Assembly (NCBI RefSeq): GCF_030161475.1
Contig: NZ_BSUG01000006.1
Coordinates: 59,169-123,168 of the forward strand
Length of the DNA stretch: 64,000 bases
Reading direction: 5' to 3'
From: Tetragenococcus halophilus subsp. flandriensis
GTDB taxonomy: Bacteria; Bacillota; Bacilli; Lactobacillales; Enterococcaceae
Of the stretch, positions 20,278 to 29,123 are shown piece by piece. How positions within the stretch are numbered: position 1 is the stretch's first letter; the number at the start of each line of letters is the position of its first letter. The notes under the pieces were generated by a model, which worked only from the letters and a program-made list of their open reading frames with translations, was not told where the DNA came from and did not search any database. Made by a program: the position numbers and the translations under genes.

Positions 20278-20566
20278 CGCCAAACAGCTCACGACGAGCT
20301 TTTTGATGCGAAACATAATCGTACAATTCTTGATAAAATTCATCACTTAATTTCGTTTCTAATACACGATCTAAAATATGTTTATCCCACGCCATTTGTG
20401 CCTCTTCAGGCTCTATTGCGATATAAGCACCTCGACCAGGTTTCTTTCCAGTAGGATCGATCGAAACATCGCCTTCTTTGGAACGTGTGATGCGTAACAA
20501 TTGTTTTTTAGGTATCATTTCGCCAGATACAACAGATTTTCGTAAAGGAATTTTTCTTTTTTTCAT
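20270..20566 (-). CDS. rnpM: YlxR family RNase P modulator
   Basis: The 98-residue protein has the YlxR (DUF448) features: KKRKIPLRKSVVSGEMIPKKQLLRI at the start, a GRGAYI turn near residue 44-49 and the C-terminal helix LYDYVSHQK. Work in Bacillus subtilis renamed YlxR as RnpM for its effect on RNase P. It lies 12 bp after nusA and overlaps ylxQ. Position in the operon and motif make the call firm; the RNase P role is taken from that one relative. Confidence 0.9.
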   Translation of the reverse strand: MKKRKIPLRKSVVSGEMIPKKQLLRITRSKEGDVSIDPTGKKPGRGAYIAIEPEEAQMAWDKHILDRVLETKLSDEFYQELYDYVSHQKARRELFGDE

Positions 20567-20578
20567 ACAAAAGCCTCC

Positions 20579-21763
20579 TTAAGATTCTGTTTCAGATTCA
20601 TCTGATTCACTAGAAACATTTTCTTCATCAGAAACTTCATTATTATCTTCTAACACAGTATCTTCATCTTCTTCTGCGTCTATAACTTCTGAAGCATCCT
20701 CTTCTTCATCCAACTGAGCATAAAAATCTTCCATATCAGATTCAGATTTAATATCAATTTTATAAGCTGTCAATTTGGCAGCTAAACGAGCATTTTGGCC
20801 TCTTTTGCCAATAGCAAGTGACAATTGATTATCAGGAACCACCACAGTACACACTTTAGGATTTTCCATATCGAAAATAACATCGCTAACTTCTGAAGGA
20901 TTTAAAGAATTTGCAATATAGATTGCAGGGTCTTCATTCCATTCAACAATGTCCATATTTTCACCCTTCAATTCGTTCACCAAAGCTTGTACTCGTTGGC
21001 CTTGGGGTCCTACACATGTACCGACTGGGTCGATATCTGGATCAATGGAACGTACAGCAATTTTAGCTCTGTCACCTGCTTCACGCGCAATGCTTAAAAT
21101 TTCAACAGTCCCATCATAAATCTCTGGCACTTCTTGTTCAAATAAGCGGCGTAACAAATCCGGGTGTGTACGACTAACAAAAACTTGTGGACCTTTAGAA
21201 GTATTTTCCACACGAGTAACATACACTTTGATCTTATCATGTGCTTGGTAATGTTCATTAGGCATTTGATCTTGTTTAGATAAAACAGCTTCGATTTTGC
21301 CTAAATTAACGTAAATATAACGCCGGTCTTGACGTTCAACAACACCTTGCATAATATCATTTTCATAAGCAGAAAACTCATCATAAATTATAGAACGTTC
21401 TGCTTCACGCACACGTTGTAAAATGACTTGTTTAGCCGTTTGCGCTGCGATTCGACCAAAGTCTTTAGGTGTTACTTCAAAACGAATCCTATCTCCAACT
21501 TCATAAGCTGGATTGATCGCAGTAGCATCTTTTAATGAGATTTCTAGTTGTGAATCCATTACTTCATCTGTTACTTCTTTTACTGCATAGACATTAATGT
21601 CACCTTCGTTTTCATCAAAATCCACTTCAACATTTTGTGATTGTCCATAGTGACGCTTATAAGCCGAAATCAAAGCAGCTTCTAGCGCTTCGATTACGAT
21701 CTTTTTAGAAACTCCTTTTTCTGCTTCTAAGGTGTCTAACGCGTTCAACATTTCTTTACTCAT
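20579..21763 (-). CDS. nusA: Transcription termination/antitermination factor NusA
   Basis: NusA binds RNA polymerase and nascent RNA and tunes pausing, termination and antitermination. The 394-residue protein has the N-terminal polymerase-binding domain (ALDTLEAEKGVSKKIVIEALE), an S1 domain near 135-200 and two KH domains, with DPVGTCVGPQGQRVQALVNE and LAIGKRGQNARLAAKLT as the RNA-binding loops. The acidic tail (DEEEDASEVIDAEEDEDTV and onward) is common in Gram-positive NusA. It lies 20 bp after rimP. A terminator-like leader upstream of rimP could allow NusA to regulate its own operon. Confidence 0.97.
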   Translation of the reverse strand: MSKEMLNALDTLEAEKGVSKKIVIEALEAALISAYKRHYGQSQNVEVDFDENEGDINVYAVKEVTDEVMDSQLEISLKDATAINPAYEVGDRIRFEVTPKDFGRIAAQTAKQVILQRVREAERSIIYDEFSAYENDIMQGVVERQDRRYIYVNLGKIEAVLSKQDQMPNEHYQAHDKIKVYVTRVENTSKGPQVFVSRTHPDLLRRLFEQEVPEIYDGTVEILSIAREAGDRAKIAVRSIDPDIDPVGTCVGPQGQRVQALVNELKGENMDIVEWNEDPAIYIANSLNPSEVSDVIFDMENPKVCTVVVPDNQLSLAIGKRGQNARLAAKLTAYKIDIKSESDMEDFYAQLDEEEDASEVIDAEEDEDTVLEDNNEVSDEENVSSESDESETES

Positions 21764-21783
21764 TATCTTTGATTCCTCCGTAT

Positions 21784-22257
21784 TTATATTTGAACAGCTA
21801 AACGGGCTTTCGCAATTTTCTTGCGATCAATCGTTATCTCTTTTTCGCGGGTTTTAATGCGAATCTTTAAGACAAGTTGTTCTTTGTCAAATGATTGCAA
21901 GAAACCATCGTATTGTTTTTGGTTATCAATAGGTTCATACAAGGAAACATGGATATACTCTCCAAGTGCATTTTGATAATCTTCTTCTTTTTTTAAAGGA
22001 CGTTCAGCTCCAGGAGAAGAAACTTCTAAGAAATATGCTTGTGGAATTGGGTCCGGATCTGCCTTATCCAATTTCTCACTTAGATATTCACTTACATAAG
22101 CACATTCTTCAATATCAATGCCGCCTTCTTTATCAATAAAAACACGGAGATACCAATTTTTTCCTTCTTTTACAAATTCCAGATCAACCAATTCGAAGTT
22201 ATTTTCTTCGAGTACGGGCATCACCAAATCTTTTACAGTGTCAACGACTGCACTCAA
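21784..22257 (-). CDS. rimP: Ribosome maturation factor RimP
   Basis: RimP assists assembly of the 30S subunit. The 157-residue protein shows the family pattern [32 protein letters not shown] and [20 protein letters not shown]. The start is a TTG at 22257 ([11 protein letters not shown]), supported by AAAGGAGGGG at a suitable distance. It opens the operon rimP-nusA-rnpM-ylxQ-infB-rbfA. Confidence 0.95.
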   Translation of the reverse strand: MSAVVDTVKDLVMPVLEENNFELVDLEFVKEGKNWYLRVFIDKEGGIDIEECAYVSEYLSEKLDKADPDPIPQAYFLEVSSPGAERPLKKEEDYQNALGEYIHVSLYEPIDNQKQYDGFLQSFDKEQLVLKIRIKTREKEITIDRKKIAKARLAVQI

Positions 22258-22298
22258 CAGTTATCCCCTCCTTTAGTAATTGAAAAAATTCTTTCCAT

Positions 22299-22330
22299 AA
22301 AAAGAGTGAGGGAATTTTCAGCCCTCACTC
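22299..22330 (-). ncRNA. rimP leader: terminator-like hairpin in the 5' UTR
   Basis: GAGTGAGGG (22304-22312) and CCCTCACTC (22322-22330) form a stem followed on the minus strand by TTTTT. It lies about 20 bp after the predicted rimP transcription start and 40 bp before the gene, so it is a premature terminator in the leader. A similar GAGTGGG/CCCACTC hairpin stands before ylxS-nusA in many Firmicutes and is catalogued as the rimP leader. Regulation by NusA is likely but inferred. Confidence 0.75.
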
Positions 22331-22353
22331 ACCTCTAGTATCAATACTTTTAT

Positions 22354-22382
22354 AATATAGCACAAAATTTGCATAAACTCAA
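22354..22382 (-). promoter_or_regulatory. Promoter of the rimP-nusA-infB operon
   Basis: On the minus strand TTGAGT (22382-22377) and TATATT (22359-22354) are spaced by 17 bp. Transcription from here would pass directly into the leader hairpin. Confidence 0.65.
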
Positions 22383-22525
22383 GCCTCACGCATTTTTTGT
22401 ATGATCACGCTTGTATTTTTAAACAATTTATCATTTAAAGACGAGGAGTAAAAAGTAAATTGATTCCCTGTCTTTGAAAACTTAGAGAGTGTTTGTATCG
22501 TCCAATAAAAACCATTCTAAAAAAA

Positions 22526-22558
22526 TTGAGATTTCAGATAAATTTGCTGAAATCTCAA
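22526..22558 (-). terminator. Terminator of thrS
   Basis: A perfect 12-bp inverted repeat TTGAGATTTCAG (22526-22537) and its complement (22547-22558) is followed on the minus strand by TTTTTTT. Confidence 0.9.
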
Positions 22559-22566
22559 CTTCTTTT

Positions 22567-24504
22567 TTATACTCTACTATAATTATTCACATCAGCTACA
22601 ATCGCATCGATAAACATATTGGTTGATTGAACTTCGGTTTCTTTACTACCGTAACGACGCACATTAACTGTGGCTTCTGCCATTTCATTGTCACCTACAA
22701 CAATTTGATATGGAATCTTTTGTGTTTGTGACGCACGAATCTTATAGCCCATCTTCTCATTACGGTCGTCAACTTCTACTCGAATCCCTTTTTCTTGCAA
22801 ACGGCCTTTAATTTCATAAGCATAGTCAGCGTGCAAATCGACGGAAACTGGAATGATCGTTGCTTGAATTGGTGCTAACCAAGTTGGAAAAGCTCCTTTA
22901 TACACTTCAGTCAAGTGAGCAACAAAACGTTCCATAGTCGAAACAATCCCTCGATGAATAACAACAGGACGATGTGTATTTTCTCCATCTTCTCCTACAT
23001 AAGTTAAGTCAAAACGCTCAGGCATCAAAAAGTCTAATTGGATAGTAGACAACGTTTCTTCCATTCCTAAAGCAGTTTTTACCTGCACATCTAATTTAGG
23101 ACCGTAAAACGCTGCTTCGCCTTCAGCTTCATAGTACTGCACACCTAGTTCATCTAAGGCTTCTTTTAAAACAATTTGCGCATGTTCCCACATCTGGTCA
23201 TCATCAAAATATTTTTCTTTATCATTAGGATCACGATAACTTAAGCGGAAACGATAATCATTGATATTAAAGTCTTCATATACCGCCGTCATCAATTCTA
23301 ATGTCCGTTTGAACTCATCTTTGATTTGATCCGGACGTACGAAAGTATGGCCATCGTTTAAGGTCATTTCACGAACACGTTGTAAACCAGATAGAGCACC
23401 AGATTTTTCATAACGATGCATTTGTCCTAATTCAGCAATACGTATAGGTAACTCACGGTAAGAGTGAACATCGTTTTTATAAACCATCATATGGTGAGGA
23501 CAATTCATCGGTCGTAAAACTAGCATTTCGCCATCGCCCATGTCCATCGGTGGAAACATATCTTCATGATAGTGATCCCAGTGGCCCGATTGTTTATAAA
23601 AATCGACATTAGCCATGATCGGTGTATAAACGTGTTGATAGCCTAAACTTACTTCTTTATCAACAATATAACGTTCGATAATGCGACGAATGGTCGCTCC
23701 TTTTGGCAACCAGAAAGGCAAACCTGAGCCCACTTCTGAAGATAGCATAAACAAACCCAGTTCTTTACCTAATTTACGATGATCACGTTCTTTAGCTTCT
23801 TCTCTTTGTTTAATATAAGCTTTTAAATCTTTTTTATCAAAGAAAGCAGTCCCGTAAACTCTTTGCATCATTTGATTATTTGAATTACCACGCCAATAAG
23901 CTCCAGCTACGGAAAGTAATTTAAACACTTGAATACGACCTGTTGATGGAACATGAGGTCCCCGACATAAATCAATAAAATCTCCTTGTTCATAAGCAGT
24001 GATTTGTTCGTCTTCTGGCATCTCGTTAATCAATTCTACCTTATAAGGATCCTCTGCAAAAAGATCAAGGGCTTCTTCTTTAGTCAGTACTTTACGATTG
24101 ATAGGATTATTTTCTTTTACAATTTTCATCATCTCTGCTTCAATCGCAGGTAAATCTTCTGAAGTTACAGGATTTTCACCATTATCTGTATCATAATAAA
24201 AACCTGATTCAATCGCGGGACCTACTCCAAAGTGAATATTAGGATATAAACGACGCATCGCATTTGCCATTAAATGAGCCGCTGAATGGCGTAAAATTCC
24301 TAGTGCATCTTCATGATCAGGTGTAACAATTTCAATCGTGCCATCTTCAAGAATAGGACGATCTAAGTCGATCAACTGATCATTAAACTTTGCAGCCAAT
24401 GCTTTTTTAGCTAAGCTTTTGCTAATGTCTTCAGCAATCGCTTTAGGTGTAATTCCCGTTTCCAATTCTTTTACAGAATAATCGGGAAAAGTGATTTTTA
24501 ACAT
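22567..24504 (-). CDS. thrS: Threonyl-tRNA synthetase
   Basis: ThrRS charges tRNA-Thr and edits mischarged serine. The 645-residue protein has an N-terminal TGS domain (1-62), the editing domain with [17 protein letters not shown] (HXXXH zinc-like motif) and the class II catalytic core. That core carries motif 2 around [13 protein letters not shown], zinc ligands in RPMNCPHHM and motif 3 [13 protein letters not shown]; an anticodon-binding domain ends the protein. The ATG at 24504 follows AGGAGG. A T-box riboswitch precedes it, so expression rises when tRNA-Thr is uncharged. Confidence 0.98.
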   Translation of the reverse strand: MLKITFPDYSVKELETGITPKAIAEDISKSLAKKALAAKFNDQLIDLDRPILEDGTIEIVTPDHEDALGILRHSAAHLMANAMRRLYPNIHFGVGPAIESGFYYDTDNGENPVTSEDLPAIEAEMMKIVKENNPINRKVLTKEEALDLFAEDPYKVELINEMPEDEQITAYEQGDFIDLCRGPHVPSTGRIQVFKLLSVAGAYWRGNSNNQMMQRVYGTAFFDKKDLKAYIKQREEAKERDHRKLGKELGLFMLSSEVGSGLPFWLPKGATIRRIIERYIVDKEVSLGYQHVYTPIMANVDFYKQSGHWDHYHEDMFPPMDMGDGEMLVLRPMNCPHHMMVYKNDVHSYRELPIRIAELGQMHRYEKSGALSGLQRVREMTLNDGHTFVRPDQIKDEFKRTLELMTAVYEDFNINDYRFRLSYRDPNDKEKYFDDDQMWEHAQIVLKEALDELGVQYYEAEGEAAFYGPKLDVQVKTALGMEETLSTIQLDFLMPERFDLTYVGEDGENTHRPVVIHRGIVSTMERFVAHLTEVYKGAFPTWLAPIQATIIPVSVDLHADYAYEIKGRLQEKGIRVEVDDRNEKMGYKIRASQTQKIPYQIVVGDNEMAEATVNVRRYGSKETEVQSTNMFIDAIVADVNNYSRV

Positions 24505-24575
24505 ATTTATTTCCTCCTGATATTTAATTTGATTGATGAAAAAGCGCAGTTTATTACAAATTCCTGTTTGTTTTA

Positions 24576-24802
24576 TAATAAAAAAAGCCCTAGTATCATC
24601 ACAATACTAGGGCGATTATATCCGCGGTTCCACCTATTTTTGGACACAAAATTTGTATCCCTCATTGGCTATAACGGCGCGACCGCCTTTGTTTCAACAA
24701 AGGTTTCAAAAGTGGTCCTTACTTGGGTTGCTTTTAGAAAAGTTTCAGCCTGGCTTTTCCTCTCTTATAAAAGTCGCACAAGTTCAGTTGTCTTTTTCAT
24801 CA
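24576..24802 (-). ncRNA. T-box riboswitch (threonine) of thrS
   Basis: On the minus strand the leader holds the T-box core AGGTGGAACCGCGG (24634-24621), which binds the free CCA end of tRNA. It is directly followed by the terminator GCCCTAGTAT/ATACTAGGGC with a T run (24613-24580). Upstream lies a long stem I with AGAGAG and GGCTGAAA elements. An ACC codon (24716-24714) sits in AAGGACCACT on the 3' side of the stem, where the specifier loop is expected; ACC is a threonine codon. The class is certain and the specifier placement is inferred. Confidence 0.93.
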
Positions 24803-24817
24803 ATCATTTATGGCTTT

Positions 24818-24846
24818 ATTTAACCACTTCTCAAAATATTTTGCAA
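24818..24846 (-). promoter_or_regulatory. Promoter of the thrS T-box leader
   Basis: On the minus strand TTGCAA (24846-24841) and TTAAAT (24823-24818) are 17 bp apart, just upstream of stem I. The -10 is a weak match. Confidence 0.5.
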
Positions 24847-24867
24847 GTGCTAAGCGCTAATTTTTCC

Positions 24868-25281
24868 TTAGTCAAATCGATAAAAAGCTACGCCTACACC
24901 CTTATCAGCTGAATGAAAACCACATTTTTCATAAAAGTAACGCACATCAGCAGCTTCTTCGGTCATTAATACTTTTTGGCGAACTTGCGGATAACTTGCT
25001 AACATTTGCTTCATTAGTGTAAAAGCTATTCCTTGATTTTGATACTCAGGCAAAACCAGTAGATCTTTAATATACAAAATGGTAGATTTATCACCGACTG
25101 CACGAATTAAGCCTAAAAGCTGTTCATCCGCCCAAGCAGTGATCACTTTTAATGAACATTCTACCCCTTTTTTAAGTTCATCAGGTGCGCTGGTATAATT
25201 GTCCCAACCCACACTTTGGTACAAATGTAATAATTGTTCCAAAGCAATATCTTTAGTTTCTTTTAACTCGTATTCTTTCAT
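24868..25281 (-). CDS. GNAT family N-acetyltransferase
   Basis: The 137-residue protein is a single-domain GNAT acyltransferase that would move an acetyl group from acetyl-CoA to an unknown amine. The acetyl-CoA loop is LVLPEYQNQGIAFTLMKQML, with the Q-x-x-G-x-A pattern in place of the usual Q/R-x-x-G-x-G/A. VRYFYEKCGFHSADKGVGV near the end is the typical last strand and helix. Its ATG shares one base with the stop of the DUF488 gene before it (TAATG), so the two are translated together. Confidence 0.82.
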   Translation of the reverse strand: MKEYELKETKDIALEQLLHLYQSVGWDNYTSAPDELKKGVECSLKVITAWADEQLLGLIRAVGDKSTILYIKDLLVLPEYQNQGIAFTLMKQMLASYPQVRQKVLMTEEAADVRYFYEKCGFHSADKGVGVAFYRFD

Positions 25282-25649
25282 TAACTAGCTACCTTTTCTT
25301 GCAAATAATCTTTTAAAACAACCGCTTGATTATATTTTTTGTCCTTTGCGCCATAAATAAGTGTCACATTATCTTCTTTTAACCATTCTGCAATTTGTTC
25401 AACAAATTCTGGTATTTTATCGTTATTGTCCAATTCTTTTTTGTACTCTTTTTCAAACCAAGGAAATTTTTCTGGGTCATGACCAAACTCTTTTCGTAAA
25501 TCATTTGTGGGAGCAATTTCTTTTTCCCATAAAGCTAATTCTAACTTTTCTTTTTTAATCCCTCGTGGCCACATACGATCCACTAAAACCCGTTTGCCAT
25601 CAGAAGGATCAATGTCTTCATAAGCACGCTTTATTTGTAAATTCCCCAT
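25281..25649 (-). CDS. DUF488 family protein (YeaO type)
   Basis: This 122-residue protein matches the DUF488/YeaO family: IKRAYEDIDPSDGKRVLVDRMWPRGIKKEKL, then FGHDPEKFPWFEKEYKKEL and VTLIYGAKDKKYNQAVVLKDYL. The family is widespread but of unknown function. The ATG at 25649 is chosen because AAAAGGAG lies in front; a longer reading from 25709 translates that site. It forms an overlapping two-gene unit with the acetyltransferase downstream. Confidence 0.85.
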   Translation of the reverse strand: MGNLQIKRAYEDIDPSDGKRVLVDRMWPRGIKKEKLELALWEKEIAPTNDLRKEFGHDPEKFPWFEKEYKKELDNNDKIPEFVEQIAEWLKEDNVTLIYGAKDKKYNQAVVLKDYLQEKVAS

Positions 25650-25731
25650 AAAAAATCGGCTCCTTTTCTTATTTCCTTTATTATAACTTGATGCTACAAT
25701 GAAAAACAAATATTTGAAAAGGATGACAAGG

Positions 25732-26331
25732 ATGAATTATCTAGCAAGCTATAAAGAATTACTCTCTATCGCACAAGCAGGTTTACATTACGGCAATGAT
25801 CAATTTGATCTGGTTCGTTATCAAGAATTAAATGATTTAGCTTTACAATTAATTCAAAGTCTTGGTAATGAACCGCAAGAAGTGATTGATGACTTATTTT
25901 CCCATGAATCCGGTTATCAAACCCCTAAAGTAGACGTTCGAGCATTGATCACTCAAGATAATAAAGTATTACTTGTACAAGATAGCAAGACACTCGAATG
26001 GTCTTTACCTGGCGGTTATGCAGATGTGGGCTTTTCTCCTAAAGAAAATACCCGTAAAGAAGTTTATGAAGAAACGGGGCTTCATGTAGACGTTCAACAG
26101 TTAAAAGCCGTTTTTGATACCAATTTACGTAAAGATATCCCGCAAGCTTTTCAATATTACAAATTGGTATTTGACTGTGAAATCCTCTCTGGTTCTTTTA
26201 TGGAAAATCTAGAGACTAACCAAATGCATTACTTTGCTCTTGATGATTTACCGATACTTTCTCAAAAACGGACGACCCAAGAACAACTAGTACAATTAAT
26301 GCAAGAAGATAATGCTAGCTATATCGAATAA
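25732..26331 (+). CDS. NUDIX hydrolase with N-terminal helical domain
   Basis: The 199-residue protein has an N-terminal helical domain (about 1-60, YKELLSIAQAGLHYGNDQFD) followed by a NUDIX domain. Proteins of this layout hydrolyse nucleotide-sugar substrates such as ADP-ribose or UDP-glucose. The NUDIX box GGYADVGFSPKENTRKEVYE departs from the consensus GX5EX7REUXEEXGU: F stands at the first E and K replaces R, but the metal-binding EE pair is kept. The ATG at 25732 fits AAAAGGATGACAAGG. The next gene follows after 15 bp. The substrate cannot be told from sequence. Confidence 0.85.
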   Translation: MNYLASYKELLSIAQAGLHYGNDQFDLVRYQELNDLALQLIQSLGNEPQEVIDDLFSHESGYQTPKVDVRALITQDNKVLLVQDSKTLEWSLPGGYADVGFSPKENTRKEVYEETGLHVDVQQLKAVFDTNLRKDIPQAFQYYKLVFDCEILSGSFMENLETNQMHYFALDDLPILSQKRTTQEQLVQLMQEDNASYIE

Positions 26332-26346
26332 TAAAGGAGGAAAAAA

Positions 26347-26928
26347 GTGGAAAACATCGGCACTATCCGCTTAGAGACCAAGCGATTAAACCTAGCCCTT
26401 CTAACGCCTGAAGATGCACAACAAATGTTTGATCATTGGGCCAGCGATGCTAAAGTGACTAAATATCTTAGCTGGAAACCCTATCAAACAGTCAAAGATG
26501 TCAGGAATAATTTAAGTGAATATCAAAAAAATTATATCGATGTTGATTATTTTTTCTGGGGAATTGAAGAAAAAGGAAGTCAACAGCTCATCGGTACGAT
26601 TTCAGCAAGTGTTGCTGATAAAACAGCCAAAGTTGCGGAAATCGGTTATTGTATTGGACAAAATTGGTGGTGTAAAGGTTACACTAGCGAAGCCTTGGAA
26701 GAAGTAATTGCTTATTTATTTGAAAAAAATGATTTTAAACGAATCGAAGCTATTCACGATGCAGATAATACACCTTCAGGAAAAGTCATGGAAAAAGCTG
26801 GAATGCACTATGAAGGAACGCTTCGACAACGGTTGGTCAATAATCGTGGCCTTGTCGATGCTGTATACTACGCTATATTAAAAAAAGACTATATCAATCA
26901 AAAAGCTAAACAGCAGTTTCATCAGTAG
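26347..26928 (+). CDS. GNAT acetyltransferase, RimJ/RimL type
   Basis: The 193-residue protein belongs to the Acetyltransf_3 group: it begins RLETKRLNLALLTPEDAQQMFDHWASD and has the loop IGYCIGQNWWCKGYTSEALE, and ends with NTPSGKVMEKAGMHYEGTLR. Relatives acetylate ribosomal protein N-termini or small amines, and the substrate here is unknown. It starts with GTG at 26347 after a textbook AAAGGAGG. It follows the NUDIX gene by 15 bp and is ended by a strong hairpin. Confidence 0.85.
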   Translation: MENIGTIRLETKRLNLALLTPEDAQQMFDHWASDAKVTKYLSWKPYQTVKDVRNNLSEYQKNYIDVDYFFWGIEEKGSQQLIGTISASVADKTAKVAEIGYCIGQNWWCKGYTSEALEEVIAYLFEKNDFKRIEAIHDADNTPSGKVMEKAGMHYEGTLRQRLVNNRGLVDAVYYAILKKDYINQKAKQQFHQ

Positions 26929-26941
26929 TATATCCATAATT

Positions 26942-26979
26942 AAAAACAACAAGGAGCATCGCATTCCTTGCTGTTTTTA
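26942..26979. terminator. Bidirectional terminator between the acetyltransferase and racD
   Basis: AAAAACAACAAGGA and TCCTTGCTGTTTTT form a long stem with A and T runs on either side, between two convergent genes. Confidence 0.88.
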
Positions 26980-26985
26980 GACTAT

Positions 26986-27705
26986 TTATTCCCGATTTTT
27001 TAAAGCAAGCCGAAGTGTTTCATTGGCTAGTTCTGATTGTGCATCCACTACCGGATATCTTTCATTTTGTGCAGCTTCTTGTACTAATGACAACTCCGTA
27101 CATCCCAAAACCATGACATCACAATCGTAGTCTTCCGTCATTTTTTGCAATATTTGGTAAAACAATTCTTCATTACAAAAATGATTTTCCTTCACATCTC
27201 GATAAATCAGATTTGTAACATCTTGTTGCAAGTTAGTGTCGGGTAAAATAACTTCTAAATTATCAAACTTATTCAACTCATTTTCATAAACCTTTGTTTG
27301 AATCGTTCCTTCTGTCGCTAACAAACCTACACGTGTTTTCCCTGTTTTTTTACCAAATTTTTGACTCGTTACTTCTGCAGCAAGGCGTGGCATATGCAAA
27401 ATCGGAATATCAGTCACTTCTTGTAATTCATCAAAAAAATGGTGCGCGGTGTTACATGTTAATACAAAAAAATCAGGTTGAAGTTTAGTATACTGCCTTA
27501 AATCTTCTTTTAACACACTAGAAGGATCCTCTGCCGATTTTCCCAAAATAAAATCTGTTCGATCAGGCACTGTTGCGTGATTTACTAAAAGGTAATTTAA
27601 ATAATCTTGATCAGAATGGATAGGCGTGCGCTCATTGAGTACATGTACAAAGCTCTCAGTGGCCAATGTTCCCATTCCACCTAAAATTGTAAAAAAGTTT
27701 TCCAT
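26986..27705 (-). CDS. racD: Aspartate/glutamate racemase family protein, probably aspartate racemase
   Basis: The 239-residue enzyme belongs to the cofactor-independent Asp/Glu racemase family, which inverts the alpha carbon with two cysteines. Both are visible, in FVLTCNTAHHFFDE and VMVLGCTELSLV, and the N-terminus has ILGGMGTLATESFV. It follows the ATP-grasp ligase by six bases. In Enterococcus faecium the same pair makes D-aspartate and attaches it to the cell-wall precursor, so aspartate is the most likely substrate. The symbol is assigned by that context. Confidence 0.85.
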   Translation of the reverse strand: MENFFTILGGMGTLATESFVHVLNERTPIHSDQDYLNYLLVNHATVPDRTDFILGKSAEDPSSVLKEDLRQYTKLQPDFFVLTCNTAHHFFDELQEVTDIPILHMPRLAAEVTSQKFGKKTGKTRVGLLATEGTIQTKVYENELNKFDNLEVILPDTNLQQDVTNLIYRDVKENHFCNEELFYQILQKMTEDYDCDVMVLGCTELSLVQEAAQNERYPVVDAQSELANETLRLALKNRE

Positions 27706-27711
27706 TATTAT

Positions 27712-28983
27712 CTATTTCTTTCTAAAGTATTTTTTATATCTATCATGATATAAATAAAAAATCCGTTTGACAAGCAAATAGCGTTTTAAATTCATGTCTT
27801 CTTTATAGTATAAAGTATTACCATATTTATTTTCTGCCAAATATTGCATCGCACGCTCTTTATCAGGACCTTCTGCAATGTATTGTTTTAAGATTTTTTC
27901 TGGCACACCTAGCCAAAGTTTATCTCCTTGAGCATAGGTCGTTTCTGTAAAGGGCGTTTCTAATACATAGTCTTCTACTAAATATTTTGCCAAATTATAG
28001 CCACCCAATGTTACACAGAAACTGCTTCGACCTTGTCGTAAGTTGATTTCAAATAATTTATATTCGCCGTCTCTTTCATCATATTTCATATCAAAATTGG
28101 CAAATCCTACATATTCGATTTTCTCTAAAAAGCTTTTCATTTGGTCAAAAACTTTTTCATTATAATCCGGCATAATTGCCACATAATTTCCCACTGCTTC
28201 TGGTGTAGGGTCTTCTAATAGCGGATGGCCTAAATACATCATTCTTACATGATGATTGTGATCCACATAAGCATTTAATACACGCATCCGTGAATCATCA
28301 CCAGGTATAAAATTTTGACAAATCATTTCAGAAGTATAGCCTGCCTGATAAACTTTGGCTAAAATATCATCCACTTCTTCTTGTGAATACAAAATAAAGG
28401 CCTTTTTTCGTCCTTCGAAATCAACATCCAAGTACTCAACGCTATCTGAAGGTTTTAAAGCGACTGGAAAACCAAAAGGCAGTTCAACAGAGGAATTTTT
28501 TTCAACCATATCTTTTGTAATGATCAAAGTATCTGGATAAGGCAGTCCGTATTTTTCACAAGTTTCATAAAATGCCGCTTTATCTTCCAATGTTTCTTGC
28601 GTTTTTGCATCTACAGTTGGACAAATAAAACGTTGACTCAATTCATCTTTGTTATGCGTAATCAATTCGGTATATCCATCGCCACAAGGAACTAAAATAA
28701 TCTTACGCGGGTCATCCTTGTATTGTGCCATCAATTCACGCATGACTTTCATAAAGCCTTCTGGTTCAGAAAAACCAGGATGAGAATGAACATTGACGAT
28801 TTTGCTATATTTTGTCGGAGAAAGCTGTCCAGCACCGTGCGCTTCTGAAATCGTCCCGTATGCTTCATGAAATGAACGCGCCATTCCGTAAACATTTATA
28901 TCACTACCTAATAAAAGAGGTAAAAATTGTTCATTTACTTTTGTATCCACAGCTAAAACCACTTTCTTTCTCAAAATTTTCAT
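27712..28983 (-). CDS. ATP-grasp ligase, probable D-aspartate ligase for peptidoglycan cross-bridges
   Basis: The 423-residue ATP-grasp protein should form an amide or peptide bond via an acyl phosphate. The N-terminal pre-ATP-grasp domain has LLLGSDINVYGMARSFHE; the core has FPVALKPSDSVEYLDVDFEG and the metal-binding segment YKLFEINLRQGRSSF. Length and the adjacent aspartate racemase match the Asl D-aspartate ligase of Enterococcus faecium, which adds D-Asp to the lysine of UDP-MurNAc-pentapeptide. The pair forms an operon. Cell-wall function is inferred from this resemblance and not proven by motif alone. Other carboxylate-amine ligases share the fold. Confidence 0.78.
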   Translation of the reverse strand: MKILRKKVVLAVDTKVNEQFLPLLLGSDINVYGMARSFHEAYGTISEAHGAGQLSPTKYSKIVNVHSHPGFSEPEGFMKVMRELMAQYKDDPRKIILVPCGDGYTELITHNKDELSQRFICPTVDAKTQETLEDKAAFYETCEKYGLPYPDTLIITKDMVEKNSSVELPFGFPVALKPSDSVEYLDVDFEGRKKAFILYSQEEVDDILAKVYQAGYTSEMICQNFIPGDDSRMRVLNAYVDHNHHVRMMYLGHPLLEDPTPEAVGNYVAIMPDYNEKVFDQMKSFLEKIEYVGFANFDMKYDERDGEYKLFEINLRQGRSSFCVTLGGYNLAKYLVEDYVLETPFTETTYAQGDKLWLGVPEKILKQYIAEGPDKERAMQYLAENKYGNTLYYKEDMNLKRYLLVKRIFYLYHDRYKKYFRKK

Positions 28984-29123
28984 ACATAATATTTAATTGA
29001 AAGTATACCATAAGTAAAAGAACAATTGCATCCATTAACTTATAAATCTTAAGATAGATAAGGTAGTTGAGAACTTTTTTGTCCTTTTAGAATTTTTCCA
29101 TTCCATACTCAAACTTTGGTCCC

